Source: Methylobacterium radiotolerans JCM 2831 (GTDB lineage: Bacteria > Pseudomonadota > Alphaproteobacteria > Rhizobiales > Beijerinckiaceae). Taken from it: a stretch of 64,000 nt of DNA. The notes beneath the pieces are model-generated. The model saw only the letters and a list, made by a program, of their open reading frames with translations. It made no database searches and was not told the DNA's origin. The translations under genes were made by a program, and so were the position numbers. The stretch lies in the NCBI RefSeq assembly GCF_000019725.1, contig NC_010505.1, forward strand, positions 682,001 through 746,000, in the 5' to 3' direction. Shown here piece by piece: positions 10,462 to 17,599 of the stretch; the first letter of the stretch is position 1, and every line of letters starts with the position of its first letter.

Positions 10462-11028
10462 TCAGATCGCCTGGACCTCGCGGATCTCCGGCAGGAAGTG
10501 CCGGAACAGGTTCTGCACGCCGTGCCGCAGGGTCGCGGTGGAGGACGGGCAGCCCGAGCAGGCCCCCTTCATCTCCAGGTAGACCACACCCTCCTTGTAG
10601 CCGCGGAAGGTGATGTCGCCGCCGTCGCCGGCCACCGCCGGCCGGACCCGGGTCTCGAGCAGGTCCTTGATGGTCACGACGGTGTCGTGGTCCGCCTCGT
10701 CGTAGAACTCGTCGCCCGGCTCGATCTCGCCGTGGCCGCCCTCGGCCATCACGGGCGCGCCGGACTGGAAGTGCTCCATGATCGCGCCGAGCACCGCCGG
10801 CTTGACCTGCGCCCATTCCGAACCGTCCTCGGCCTTGGTCACCGAGATGAAATCGTGCCCGAAATAGACGCCCGCCACGCCCGGGACGGTGAACAGCGCC
10901 GCGGCGAGGGGCGACCGGGCGGCCGCCTCGGCGTCCCGCGCCTCGAAGGTCGATTCCGCCAGCACGACGCGGCCGGGCAGGAACTTCAGGGTGGCCGGGT
11001 TCGGCGTGGCTTCGGTCTGGATGAACAT
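10462..11028 (-). CDS. nfuA: NfuA-type Fe-S scaffold/carrier protein
   Basis: This 188-residue protein has an N-terminal Nfu_N domain (MFIQTEATPNPATLKF) and a C-terminal NifU-like domain whose cluster-binding CxxC is CSGCPSS near residue 155. It should carry 4Fe-4S clusters from the Suf machinery to target enzymes. The same frame stays open for another 2 kb upstream only because of G+C bias; the ATG at 11028 matches the family's N terminus. It stands alone, about 41 kb from the suf operon. Confidence 0.95.
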   Translation of the reverse strand: MFIQTEATPNPATLKFLPGRVVLAESTFEARDAEAAARSPLAAALFTVPGVAGVYFGHDFISVTKAEDGSEWAQVKPAVLGAIMEHFQSGAPVMAEGGHGEIEPGDEFYDEADHDTVVTIKDLLETRVRPAVAGDGGDITFRGYKEGVVYLEMKGACSGCPSSTATLRHGVQNLFRHFLPEIREVQAI

Positions 11029-11193
11029 GGTGGCAACACTCCGCTGCGCCGGTTCAAGGCCGGCCGGGACAGGCGCCCGAGGCGCCACTGTCCATGTGGA
11101 CCGGCGAGCGGATTTTCTCAACCTGTCGCCCCGTCCCGCCGGCCCGCGAGAGTGGACATTCGGACGGCGGCGCGACAGGACGAACGCCATCGA

Positions 11194-11673
11194 ATGCCAG
11201 AGGAGCCGGCAGTGGACGTGACCGCGGACCAGACCCTCGCGCAGGACTTGCTGAAGGATCTGCGCGAGGCCCAAACCAAGCTGGACGCGGCGCGGGCGGA
11301 AGCGGCCTCGCTCAAGGTGCTGCTGGCGCTGCGCACGCATCAGCACGACCAGGCCTGGCAGGAGGGACAGCGCCTCGCCGCGGCGCTCGCGGATGCGCAG
11401 GCCCGCGCGGAGGCGGCGACCGTCGCGCGGGCGGAGGCCCAGGCGAGCGCGGCCTCGTCCGAAGCCGCCGCGATGGCCGACGAGCGCACTGAGGCGGTCC
11501 GGACGGTCCTCGGCGCGGTGCTCGCGAGCATCGGGCACCGGGCCCTCGACCGGCGGCGGTTCCAGGACCTGATCGCCCGGGCCGGCCGCGAGGCGCCGGA
11601 TCAGGGCCCGGGCGCGGCCCGGCACGCGGTGCTGCTGACCGAGGCGCGGCGGGTGCTGGGGATCGCCGAGTAG
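11194..11673 (+). CDS. hypothetical coiled-coil protein
   Basis: This 159-residue protein of unknown function has a long Ala/Glu/Arg-rich heptad-like stretch (about residues 15-95, starting DLLKDLREAQTKLDAARAEA) that should form a coiled coil. A short basic C-terminal segment (about 105-155) follows. No signal peptide or membrane segment is visible. It is divergent from nfuA with about 165 bp between starts. The ATG at 11194 was chosen because the reading frame upstream runs antisense through nfuA. Confidence 0.6.
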   Translation: MPEEPAVDVTADQTLAQDLLKDLREAQTKLDAARAEAASLKVLLALRTHQHDQAWQEGQRLAAALADAQARAEAATVARAEAQASAASSEAAAMADERTEAVRTVLGAVLASIGHRALDRRRFQDLIARAGREAPDQGPGAARHAVLLTEARRVLGIAE

Positions 11674-11723
11674 CCCCCGCTCCGACGGCTCCGACGCGCC
11701 GCGACCGGTCGCGGGCGGCAGGG

Positions 11724-11738
11724 TTAACCGACGCTTAA
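11724..11738 (+). promoter_or_regulatory. CtrA-type site upstream of the DUF2934 gene
   Basis: The sequence TTAA-N7-TTAAC is an exact match to the full CtrA consensus known from Caulobacter and its relatives. It sits 46 bp before the ATG at 11785, within a 7-bp inverted repeat GGGTTAA...TTAACCC. This suggests cell-cycle or CtrA-dependent control of the next gene. Confidence 0.5.
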
Positions 11739-11784
11739 CCCGGCTCTCCCATCGTCGTCCCGGGACGGACAGGAGATCGATCGC

Positions 11785-12225
11785 ATGCTGATCAGCGAGC
11801 ACCACGTGCGCGAGTGCGCCTACTACATCTGGGAAAACGAGGGCCGGATCCACGGGCAGGCCGCCGCCCACTGGATCCGCGCCGAGGCCGAGCTGCGCGC
11901 CAATGCGATGCTCGCTGCCGCCGCGACGGTCGTGGTCGCCGAGGCCGCCCCGAAGGCCGCTCCGGCGAAGACCGCTGCCAAGCCTGCCAGCGCCAAGCCT
12001 GCCAGCGCCAAGCCCGCCGCGTCGAAGCCCGCCGCGTCGAAGGCCGCCGCCAAGCCTGCCGCCGCCAAGACCGCGGTCGCCAAGCCCGCGACCGTGAAGC
12101 CCGCGACCGTGAAGGCCGCCGCGAAGCCGGCCGCCCCGAAGCCCGCCCGCGCCTCCAAGGCGGCGGTGACTGCCGGCCTCGCCGCCAAGGCGAAGCCCGC
12201 CCGGACCCCGGCCTCGATGCACTGA
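11785..12225 (+). CDS. DUF2934 protein with Ala/Lys/Pro-rich tail
   Basis: The N-terminal 40 residues (HVRECAYYIWENEGRIHG...HWIRAEAEL) match the DUF2934 family, whose function is unknown. From about residue 55 on, the protein is a low-complexity tail of Ala-Lys-Pro repeats resembling bacterial histone-H1-like or AlgP-type tails, which may bind DNA or other polyanions. At DNA level the tail contains adjacent 15-bp duplications. The gene has a CtrA-type box upstream and a strong hairpin downstream, so it is probably a single-gene transcript. Confidence 0.75.
   Translation: MLISEHHVRECAYYIWENEGRIHGQAAAHWIRAEAELRANAMLAAAATVVVAEAAPKAAPAKTAAKPASAKPASAKPAASKPAASKAAAKPAAAKTAVAKPATVKPATVKAAAKPAAPKPARASKAAVTAGLAAKAKPARTPASMH
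11979..12120 (+). repeat. short tandem coding repeats in the DUF2934 tail
   Basis: Successive 15-bp units occur in pairs, encoding KPASA twice, KPAAS twice and KPATV twice. The pairs are nearly identical at DNA level, pointing to recent slippage or duplication. Confidence 0.8.
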
Positions 12226-12259
12226 CGGCCGGCGCCCCGGCGCCGCCAGGACCTTCTCC

Positions 12260-12290
12260 GAAGCCCGTCCCTCGCGCAGGGGCGGGCTTC
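12260..12290 (+). terminator. hairpin downstream of the DUF2934 gene
   Basis: A 13-bp stem with one G-T pair (12260-12272 with 12278-12290) and a 5-nt loop lies 35 bp after the stop. It is a likely transcription terminator. Confidence 0.65.
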
Positions 12291-12393
12291 CGTCGTCGAA
12301 GGGAGCCGCGTTCGCGGCGCCCGGACGGAACAGGCCCGGCGCCGATCGGTTGTCCGCCCTGACGCGGGCAACGGGCTCCGCGACGGGGCTGCG

Positions 12394-13059
12394 ATGCGCG
12401 CGGTGATCTTCGACATCGACGGGACCCTGCTCGACAGCGTCGACCTGCATGCCCGCGCCTGGGTGGAGGCCTTCGCGCATTTCGGCGTGACGACCGACTT
12501 CGCGGACGTCCGCCGGCAGATCGGCAAGGGCGGCGACGAGCTGATGCCGGTCTTCCTGTCGGAGGAGCGGGTCGCGCGGGATGGCGAGACGATCGAAGCC
12601 TACCGCTCGGACCTGTTCAAGCGTCGCTACCTGTCCGAGGTCCGACCCTTCCCCGGTGTCCGGCCGCTGTTCGAGCACATCCGCGCCGCCGGCCTGACAA
12701 TCGCGCTCGCCTCGTCGGGGAAGCGCTCCGAGGTCGAGCACTACACCGAGATCCTGGAGATCGGCGACCTCGTGGATGTGGCCACCAGCTCGGACGACGC
12801 GGACCGGTCGAAGCCGCATCCGGACATCTTCGAAGCCGCGCTGGAGAAGCTCGACGGCGCGCCCCGCGACGCGATCATCGTCATCGGCGATACCCCCTAC
12901 GATGCCGAGGCGGCCGCGAAGGCGGGGCTGCGCACCGTCGGCCTCCTCTGCGGCGGCTTCCCGGAAGCGGACCTGAGAAGCGCCGGCTGCGTGGCGATCT
13001 ACCGGGACCCCGAGGATCTGCTCAACCGATTCGCGCAGTCGCCGCTGGCGGACAGCTGA
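12394..13059 (+). CDS. HAD-superfamily hydrolase, phosphoglycolate phosphatase-like
   Basis: All four HAD motifs are visible in 221 residues: FDIDGTLLDS (nucleophile Asp and acid/base Asp, residues 6-15), ALASSGKR (motif II, about 108), the Lys in DDADRSKPHPDIF (motif III) and VIGDTPYDAEAA (motif IV). The cap inserted after motif I is alpha-helical, as in phosphoglycolate phosphatase and beta-phosphoglucomutase. The exact substrate cannot be told from sequence. It is flanked by small unrelated genes and appears to be transcribed alone. Confidence 0.85.
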   Translation: MRAVIFDIDGTLLDSVDLHARAWVEAFAHFGVTTDFADVRRQIGKGGDELMPVFLSEERVARDGETIEAYRSDLFKRRYLSEVRPFPGVRPLFEHIRAAGLTIALASSGKRSEVEHYTEILEIGDLVDVATSSDDADRSKPHPDIFEAALEKLDGAPRDAIIVIGDTPYDAEAAAKAGLRTVGLLCGGFPEADLRSAGCVAIYRDPEDLLNRFAQSPLADS

Positions 13060-13248
13060 GCGGCAGACCGGCAAGCGGATTCCGCGACCGGCCCGACGTC
13101 GTCCACACTTTCCCGCCACGCTGTTGCCGCGCGGTGACGCGGAGCGATGCCGGCTACGTATTCACGCGAAAGGGACTGGTGTCGGTCGATCGAAAGGCGT
13201 AGCGACCCGCCCGCCAATCTGGACTCCTTCGAAGGACGAGCGCCTCGC

Positions 13249-13455
13249 ATGCCCCAGACTCACCAGGCCGGCCCGGCACCGCGCTTCGTACCGGCCGCCA
13301 AGTCGCTGCCGGAGCAGATCGCCGACGCGGTCGAGAGCCGGTCGACCCCGCTCAGCCAGCTGCTCCGCCTGATGGCCGCCCTCGATGCCGAAGGCGGCAA
13401 CGAGGCCCTGCGGCTGCGGCTCCGCGCCCGGATCGGCGCGCCGCTCGACGCCTGA
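13249..13455 (+). CDS. hypothetical small protein
   Basis: A 68-residue protein of unknown function, probably soluble. The C-terminal half (LSQLLRLMAALDAEGGNEALRLRLR) looks helical. The ATG at 13249 has a GAAGGA sequence 12 bases upstream; an in-frame start about 100 bp earlier would add unconserved sequence. Confidence 0.45.
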   Translation: MPQTHQAGPAPRFVPAAKSLPEQIADAVESRSTPLSQLLRLMAALDAEGGNEALRLRLRARIGAPLDA

Positions 13456-13470
13456 CGCCCGCGCCGCGGG

Positions 13471-13758
13471 TCAATGCCGCCGGTGCCGATGGCGCCGGCC
13501 ACCGCTCCTCGCCGCCGGTGCGGCCGCCTTCGCGACGCGGTCCATGCAGGCGAAGTAGATGCGGCGTCCGATCTCCTCCAGTTCGAGACCCTGCGGGTTG
13601 GGCGCCGAGAACACCTTCGCGCGGGCCTCATTGCGGCAGGCCGCGTCCTCCGGGCTCCGGATCGGCGGCTCGGCGCGGGCGGCCCCGCAGGCCAGGGCCG
13701 AGACGATCCAGGTCGCTGCGATGATCGATACTCGTGTGCTTGCCAGGGTACTCGGCAT
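13471..13758 (-). CDS. small secreted hypothetical protein
   Basis: A 95-residue protein with a signal peptide (hydrophobic residues about 10-24, cleavage likely after AARA near 29). The mature part carries two cysteines (AACRNEA and FACMDR) that may pair in the periplasm, and a His/Arg-rich C terminus (GGRRHRHRRH) that could bind metal. No family was recognised. Confidence 0.6.
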   Translation of the reverse strand: MPSTLASTRVSIIAATWIVSALACGAARAEPPIRSPEDAACRNEARAKVFSAPNPQGLELEEIGRRIYFACMDRVAKAAAPAARSGGRRHRHRRH

Positions 13759-13862
13759 ACGGACGTTCGGACCTCACTCGCTCAGGACCGAGATAGAGCG
13801 TCTCGATCACCCGTGAAGCTTGGTCAGAGTGCCGGCTCCGGCAAAAATCGACGGCGCGCGCC

Positions 13863-14168
13863 TTAGGGCACGATCCAGAGGCACGGACCCCCGCCGGACA
13901 CGGTCAGGCATTCGTAGGGCGCGCCGCCGATCAGGGCCCGCTGCTCCACGGTGCCGATCGCGCCGCGCGGGATCCGCCTGCAGCCGGCCTCCGATGGGGC
14001 GGGGCCACCGCTGCCCGAGGCCGCGTCGATCCGGCGGGCGGCGATCAGAGTCTCGCAGGCGATCACCGAGTCGGTCCCCTGGGCGCGGGCGTTCCGGGGC
14101 GCGAGGCCGAGGGGGAGGGCGAGGAGGACGAGCGCCGCGATGGGCGCCAGCGGGGATCGGGATCGCAT
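13863..14168 (-). CDS. small secreted hypothetical protein
   Basis: I start this at the Met beginning MRSRSPLAPIAALVLLALP, which gives a clean signal peptide ending ARAQ. An upstream in-frame Met would add 18 Arg/Ala-rich residues. The mature part of about 70 residues has four cysteines (VIACET, GCRRI, YECLTV, GPCLW), suggesting two disulfides. Function unknown. It resembles the preceding gene only in being short and exported. Confidence 0.55.
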   Translation of the reverse strand: MRSRSPLAPIAALVLLALPLGLAPRNARAQGTDSVIACETLIAARRIDAASGSGGPAPSEAGCRRIPRGAIGTVEQRALIGGAPYECLTVSGGGPCLWIVP

Positions 14169-14273
14169 CGCGGCCTCGGCTGCCCGCGCCGCACGGGCGC
14201 GTCGCGGTTCGGACGCCCTCAACGCGTCACCGCGCGCGTTGGTTGCCGGCGGCGGAAGCGGACCCCGGACGCG

Positions 14274-14302
14274 ACGACGCCCGCCTTGCGGGCGGGCGTC
14301 GT
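14274..14302 (-). terminator. hairpin downstream of the DUF6481 gene
   Basis: A perfect 12-bp stem (14274-14285 with 14291-14302) with a 5-nt loop, 36 bp after the stop of the minus-strand DUF6481 gene. Probable terminator without a T-run. Confidence 0.65.
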
Positions 14303-14338
14303 GGGCGTCCGATGCTCGGGGGAGCCGACGGCCGGGGC

Positions 14339-14719
14339 TCAGCGCTTGGTCTTCACCTTCGCCTTGCGGGCCGCGTAGCGCGCGTCGCGCTGGGCCTTCT
14401 TGGCGGCCAGGTCGGCCGACTTGCGCTCCTGCGCGGCGGCCAGCTCGGCGGCCTCGCGGGCGAGCTGGGCGGCGAGTTCCGCCTCCTCCCGCTGACGCTT
14501 CTCCTCGGCGGCCTTGCGCTCGGCGGCGATCCGGGCGGCCTCGCGCTCGCGGGAGCGCTCCTCGCGGGCCTTGGCCACTTCGGCGCGGGCCTTGGCCTTG
14601 GCGATCACCTCGGGGTCATCGGCCGCGGGGCGTGCCTTGAACTTGGCCAGCAGGGCGGCCTTGGCGTTCTGCGAGTTCTGGCGACGGTCGTCGAAATTCC
14701 TGTAGTCGAATGCGCTCAT
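14339..14719 (-). CDS. DUF6481 family highly charged protein
   Basis: This 126-residue protein begins SAFDYRNFDDRRQNSQNAKA and is then almost wholly Ala/Lys/Arg/Glu (residues 30-126), predicted to be one long charged helix or coiled coil. It resembles a small family (DUF6481) found in Methylobacterium relatives, with no known function. The ATG at 14719 has a good ribosome binding site (GAGAAAGG). The leader can form a stem that includes this site. Confidence 0.7.
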   Translation of the reverse strand: MSAFDYRNFDDRRQNSQNAKAALLAKFKARPAADDPEVIAKAKARAEVAKAREERSREREAARIAAERKAAEEKRQREEAELAAQLAREAAELAAAQERKSADLAAKKAQRDARYAARKAKVKTKR

Positions 14720-14728
14720 CTGACCTTT

Positions 14729-14788
14729 CTCAGTTGGGTACGTCTCGCGTGTCGCGGGGACATCCGGCGGGGCCGGGCACGTACTGAG
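14729..14788 (-). promoter_or_regulatory. possible leader stem covering the DUF6481 ribosome binding site
   Basis: On the minus strand the leader contains CTCAGTACGT about 60 nt before the start, which can pair with ACGTA and CTGAG near the start (one 5-nt bulge). The second arm overlaps the GAGAAAGG ribosome binding site, so translation could be controlled by folding. Confidence 0.3.
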
Positions 14789-14848
14789 TCTGCAGGTTCC
14801 GACGCCATCCCCGCGCCCCGGAACCGCACCGATCCACCGGCTGTACCG

Positions 14849-14898
14849 ATGGTCCGACCCGAGCGTTCGCCTGCGTCTGAACGCTCGGGTCGGACCAT
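14849..14898. repeat. perfect 20-bp inverted repeat
   Basis: Arms 14849-14868 and 14879-14898 are exactly complementary around a 10-nt spacer. It lies about 130 bp upstream of the DUF6481 start, with no plus-strand gene ending before it. It may be an operator, a leader hairpin or a mobile palindromic element. Confidence 0.8.
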
Positions 14899-15519
14899 TG
14901 TTCGAAGATCGCAAAGCCCTTAATCAGAGCTTCACGCGAGATGCAATCGGCGAGACCTGCGCAGGCGGCCGGCACAGCGACAATCCCGGCCCTCTCTGTA
15001 AGAGTCCTGGCCGGCGATGCGCAAAAACCTCAGACCGGCGTCTGGCCGAGGCCCGCTGCCCGGGACTGCATCCGTCCCGAGGACTTCGCTGCACGCGGCA
15101 GATAGGTCGCGCACGGGACGACGACAAGATTCGCCGGCGGGTCCCCGCGGGTGCATCCTGGCCGAGCGACGCGCGCCGCAGCCCGGCGAGCGCCGAACCG
15201 ATGGCTGAGGGATGGACCTATACTTCCATCACAAAGCAGACCTGCAAATTCGACAGAGTATTCCTCGTGGTTCCCCCGACGCCCGGCCCCGGCCCGGCTC
15301 CCGCCCGGGGGCGACCATCTGCCCAGGATCTGCCCATCCGCCACAGCCTATTTTCTGTGCACGTGCCGTGAAGCCCTTCGAATCGATCGCCAGCACCCGG
15401 GAAACTGCCTACGCTCTGGGCAGATCGCCCGGCCAGCGGGCGGAGGCGCCGGGGCGCTCGCGGCACGGGGCCTGCTAGCCGCGATCGATGCGACCCGTGC
15501 GGTCGGCTTGAGGAACGCC

Positions 15520-15714
15520 ATGCCCGAGACATCCCCCCCGTACGAACCCGAGAGCTACGCCGCGGCCGCGGCGGCCCTTCTCGGCCTCACCCTCGATCCG
15601 GCGTGGATCGCGCCGGTGACCGCGAACCTGCGCGTCCTGGCCGCCGCGGCCGAGTTGGTGGAGGCCTTCCCGCTCGCCGACGAGATCGACGCGGCGCCGA
15701 GGTTCGAAGCGTGA
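15520..15714 (+). CDS. atzG: AtzG-like (DUF4089) small amidase partner
   Basis: This 64-residue GatC-like protein (YAAAAAALLGLTLDPAWIAPVTANLRVLAA) matches the AtzG/HpxX family. In Pseudomonas sp. ADP, AtzG forms a complex with the amidase AtzE and is needed for its activity. The stop codon overlaps the GTG start of the next gene (GTGA), so the two subunits are translationally coupled. A good ribosome binding site (GAGGAA) lies just upstream. It is the first gene of the operon. Confidence 0.85.
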   Translation: MPETSPPYEPESYAAAAAALLGLTLDPAWIAPVTANLRVLAAAAELVEAFPLADEIDAAPRFEA

Positions 15715-17111
15715 GCGCGAGCAGCCCCGCGACGGCCGCCACGATCGCCGCAGCGGTCGCGGAGGGTCGAACCACCGCGCGCCAGGTCGTCGCGGCGGCG
15801 CTCGACCGGATCGGCCGATTGGACGGCCGGGTCGGCGCCTTCACAGACGTGCTGTCCGCCCGCGCCCTGGCCCGGGCCGACGCGCAGGACGCGGCGCTGC
15901 GGAACGGGTCGCCGCCGGGCCCGCTGGCCGGCGTGCCCTTCGCGGTGAAGAATCTGATCGACATCGACGGCCTGCCCACCCGCGCCGGATCGAAGATCAA
16001 CCGGGAGCGGCCGCCGGCCGAGCGGGACGGCGCCCTGGTCCGGCGCCTGGAGGCCGCGGGGGCGATCCTCGTGGGCGCCCTCAACATGGGCGAGTACGCC
16101 TACGACTTCACCGGCGAGAACATCCACGACGGCGACGCCCACAACCCGCACGCCCTGGATCACATGACCGGCGGCTCGTCGAGCGGCTCGGGCGCGGCCC
16201 TCGCCGCCGGGATGGTGCCCCTGACCCTGGGCTCCGACACGAACGGCTCGATCCGCGTCCCGGCCGCCTTCTGCGGCTGCTTCGGCCTCAAGCCGACCTA
16301 CGGCCGCCTGTCGCGGGCCGGGAGCTTCCCGTTCGTGGGCAGCCTCGATCATCTCGGGCCGATGGCGCGGAGCGTGACCGACCTCGCGCTCGCCTACGAC
16401 GCCATGCAGGGCCCCGATCCGGACGATCCGGTGGCGACGCTCCGCCCGGCCGAGCCGGTCCTGCCCGGGCTCGACGCGGGCCTGGACGGGCTGCGCGTCG
16501 CGGTGGCCGGCGGCTATTTCGCCCGCGGCGGCGATCCGGAGGCCTTCGCGGCTGTGGCGCGCGCGGCCGAGGCCCTGGGCGCGCGGCGCACGGTCGAGCT
16601 ACCGGAGGCGCACCGCGCCCGCGCGGCCGCCTACCTGATCACCGCGGCCGAGGGCGCGACGCTCCACCTCGACCGTCTCCGCACCCGGCCGCAGGATTTC
16701 GACCCGGCGGTGCGCGACCGGCTGATCGCCGGGGCGATGATCCCGGCGCCCCACGTGGAGCGGGCGCAGCGCTTCCGCCGCTGGTACCGGGCGCGGGTGC
16801 TCGCGCTGTTCGAGACCGTCGACGTGATCCTGGCCCCGGCCACGCCCTGCCGCGCCCCGCGGGGCGGCCAGACCCACTTCGTCCTCGACGGCGTGACGCT
16901 GCCGGTGCGCGCCAATATCGGGGTCTTCACGCAGCCGATCTCCTTCATCGGCCTCCCGGTCGTGGCGGCGCCGATCCGGCTCGACGCCGGGTTGCCGCTG
17001 GGGGTCCAAGTCATCGCCGCCCCCTGGCGCGAGGATCTCGCCTTGCGCGTGGCGCACCACCTCGAACGAATGGGCGTCAGCGCGTCGCCCGTCGCGGAGC
17101 TTGCCCGATGA
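15711..17111 (+). CDS. atzE: AtzE/HpxY-type amidase
   Basis: An amidase-signature hydrolase of 466 residues. The Ser-cisSer-Lys site is seen as Lys in FAVKNLIDIDG (about residue 80) and the two serines in TGGSSSGSGAA (about 150) and SDTNGSIRVPAA (about 180). The family includes AtzE (1-carboxybiuret hydrolase) and HpxY of purine/oxalurate breakdown. Gene order with AtzG- and HpxZ-like neighbours gives more specificity than the domain alone, but the substrate is not known. The GTG start overlaps the atzG stop, and the end overlaps the next start by 4 bp. Confidence 0.9.
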   Translation: MSASSPATAATIAAAVAEGRTTARQVVAAALDRIGRLDGRVGAFTDVLSARALARADAQDAALRNGSPPGPLAGVPFAVKNLIDIDGLPTRAGSKINRERPPAERDGALVRRLEAAGAILVGALNMGEYAYDFTGENIHDGDAHNPHALDHMTGGSSSGSGAALAAGMVPLTLGSDTNGSIRVPAAFCGCFGLKPTYGRLSRAGSFPFVGSLDHLGPMARSVTDLALAYDAMQGPDPDDPVATLRPAEPVLPGLDAGLDGLRVAVAGGYFARGGDPEAFAAVARAAEALGARRTVELPEAHRARAAAYLITAAEGATLHLDRLRTRPQDFDPAVRDRLIAGAMIPAPHVERAQRFRRWYRARVLALFETVDVILAPATPCRAPRGGQTHFVLDGVTLPVRANIGVFTQPISFIGLPVVAAPIRLDAGLPLGVQVIAAPWREDLALRVAHHLERMGVSASPVAELAR

Positions 17112-17491
17112 TCATCGACGATCCCGCCGTGAAGGCCGAAGTCGAGGCCGCGTTCCGGGCCTACGAGACGGCGCTGACCACCAACGACGTCCCCACCCTG
17201 GAGGCGCTGTTCCGGGACGATCCGCTGACCGTCCGCTACGGGATCGGCGAGAACCTCTACGGCATGGACGCGATCCGCGCCTTCCGCCGGGCCCGCTCCC
17301 CGGTGGGCCTGGAGAGGACCCTGGCGCAGACGCAGATCACGACCTACGGGCGCGACTTCGCCACCGCGATGACGCTGTTCACCCGCGCCAGCGCGCCGGG
17401 CAAGCTCGGCCGCCAGAGCCAGACCTGGGCGCGCTTCCCGGAGGGCTGGCGGGTGGTCGCCGCCCACGTGAGCCTGATCGACGCCGCGTAG
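17108..17491 (+). CDS. hpxZ: HpxZ/AtzH-like protein (DUF3225)
   Basis: A 127-residue protein of the SnoaL-like/NTF2 fold, matching the DUF3225 family that holds HpxZ (oxalurate catabolism) and AtzH (reported as a 1,3-dicarboxyurea amidohydrolase in the cyanuric acid pathway). The conserved stretch is RYGIGENLYGMDAIRAFR. Its ATG overlaps the amidase stop. The trio resembles Klebsiella hpxXYZ and Pseudomonas atzG-atzE-atzH; the hpxW partner is absent here. Confidence 0.85.
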   Translation: MIIDDPAVKAEVEAAFRAYETALTTNDVPTLEALFRDDPLTVRYGIGENLYGMDAIRAFRRARSPVGLERTLAQTQITTYGRDFATAMTLFTRASAPGKLGRQSQTWARFPEGWRVVAAHVSLIDAA

Positions 17492-17599
17492 GCGCAACCG
17501 GCGCGCGCCCCCGCGGCAGGGCGTGTGGCCGCGGGCTTGCATAAGGTCGGGCGTATTCCGAGCCGTCTGGCGCGGACCAACGCGAGTACCCGACCCAAG

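Larger units (their letters stand above)
14720..15519. other. 800-bp region without a supported gene
   Basis: Open frames here have no recognisable protein features and irregular composition. The region holds the leader of the DUF6481 gene, a perfect 20-bp inverted repeat and presumably the promoter of the amidase/ABC operon that begins at 15520. Parts (15210-15270 and 15350-15400) are less G+C-rich than average. Confidence 0.5.

Noticed and set aside
11979-12120. Possible CRISPR-like array
   Set aside because: The repeats are short, adjacent, coding and without spacers.
10462-13119. One 885-codon minus-strand frame as a single gene
   Set aside because: Only the last 188 codons match a known protein (NfuA). 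The rest runs antisense to the HAD, DUF2934 and coiled-coil genes and is repetitive Gly/Arg sequence caused by high G+C.
14898-15371. Plus-strand frame in the gene-free region
   Set aside because: No recognisable motif, no ribosome binding site and irregular composition.
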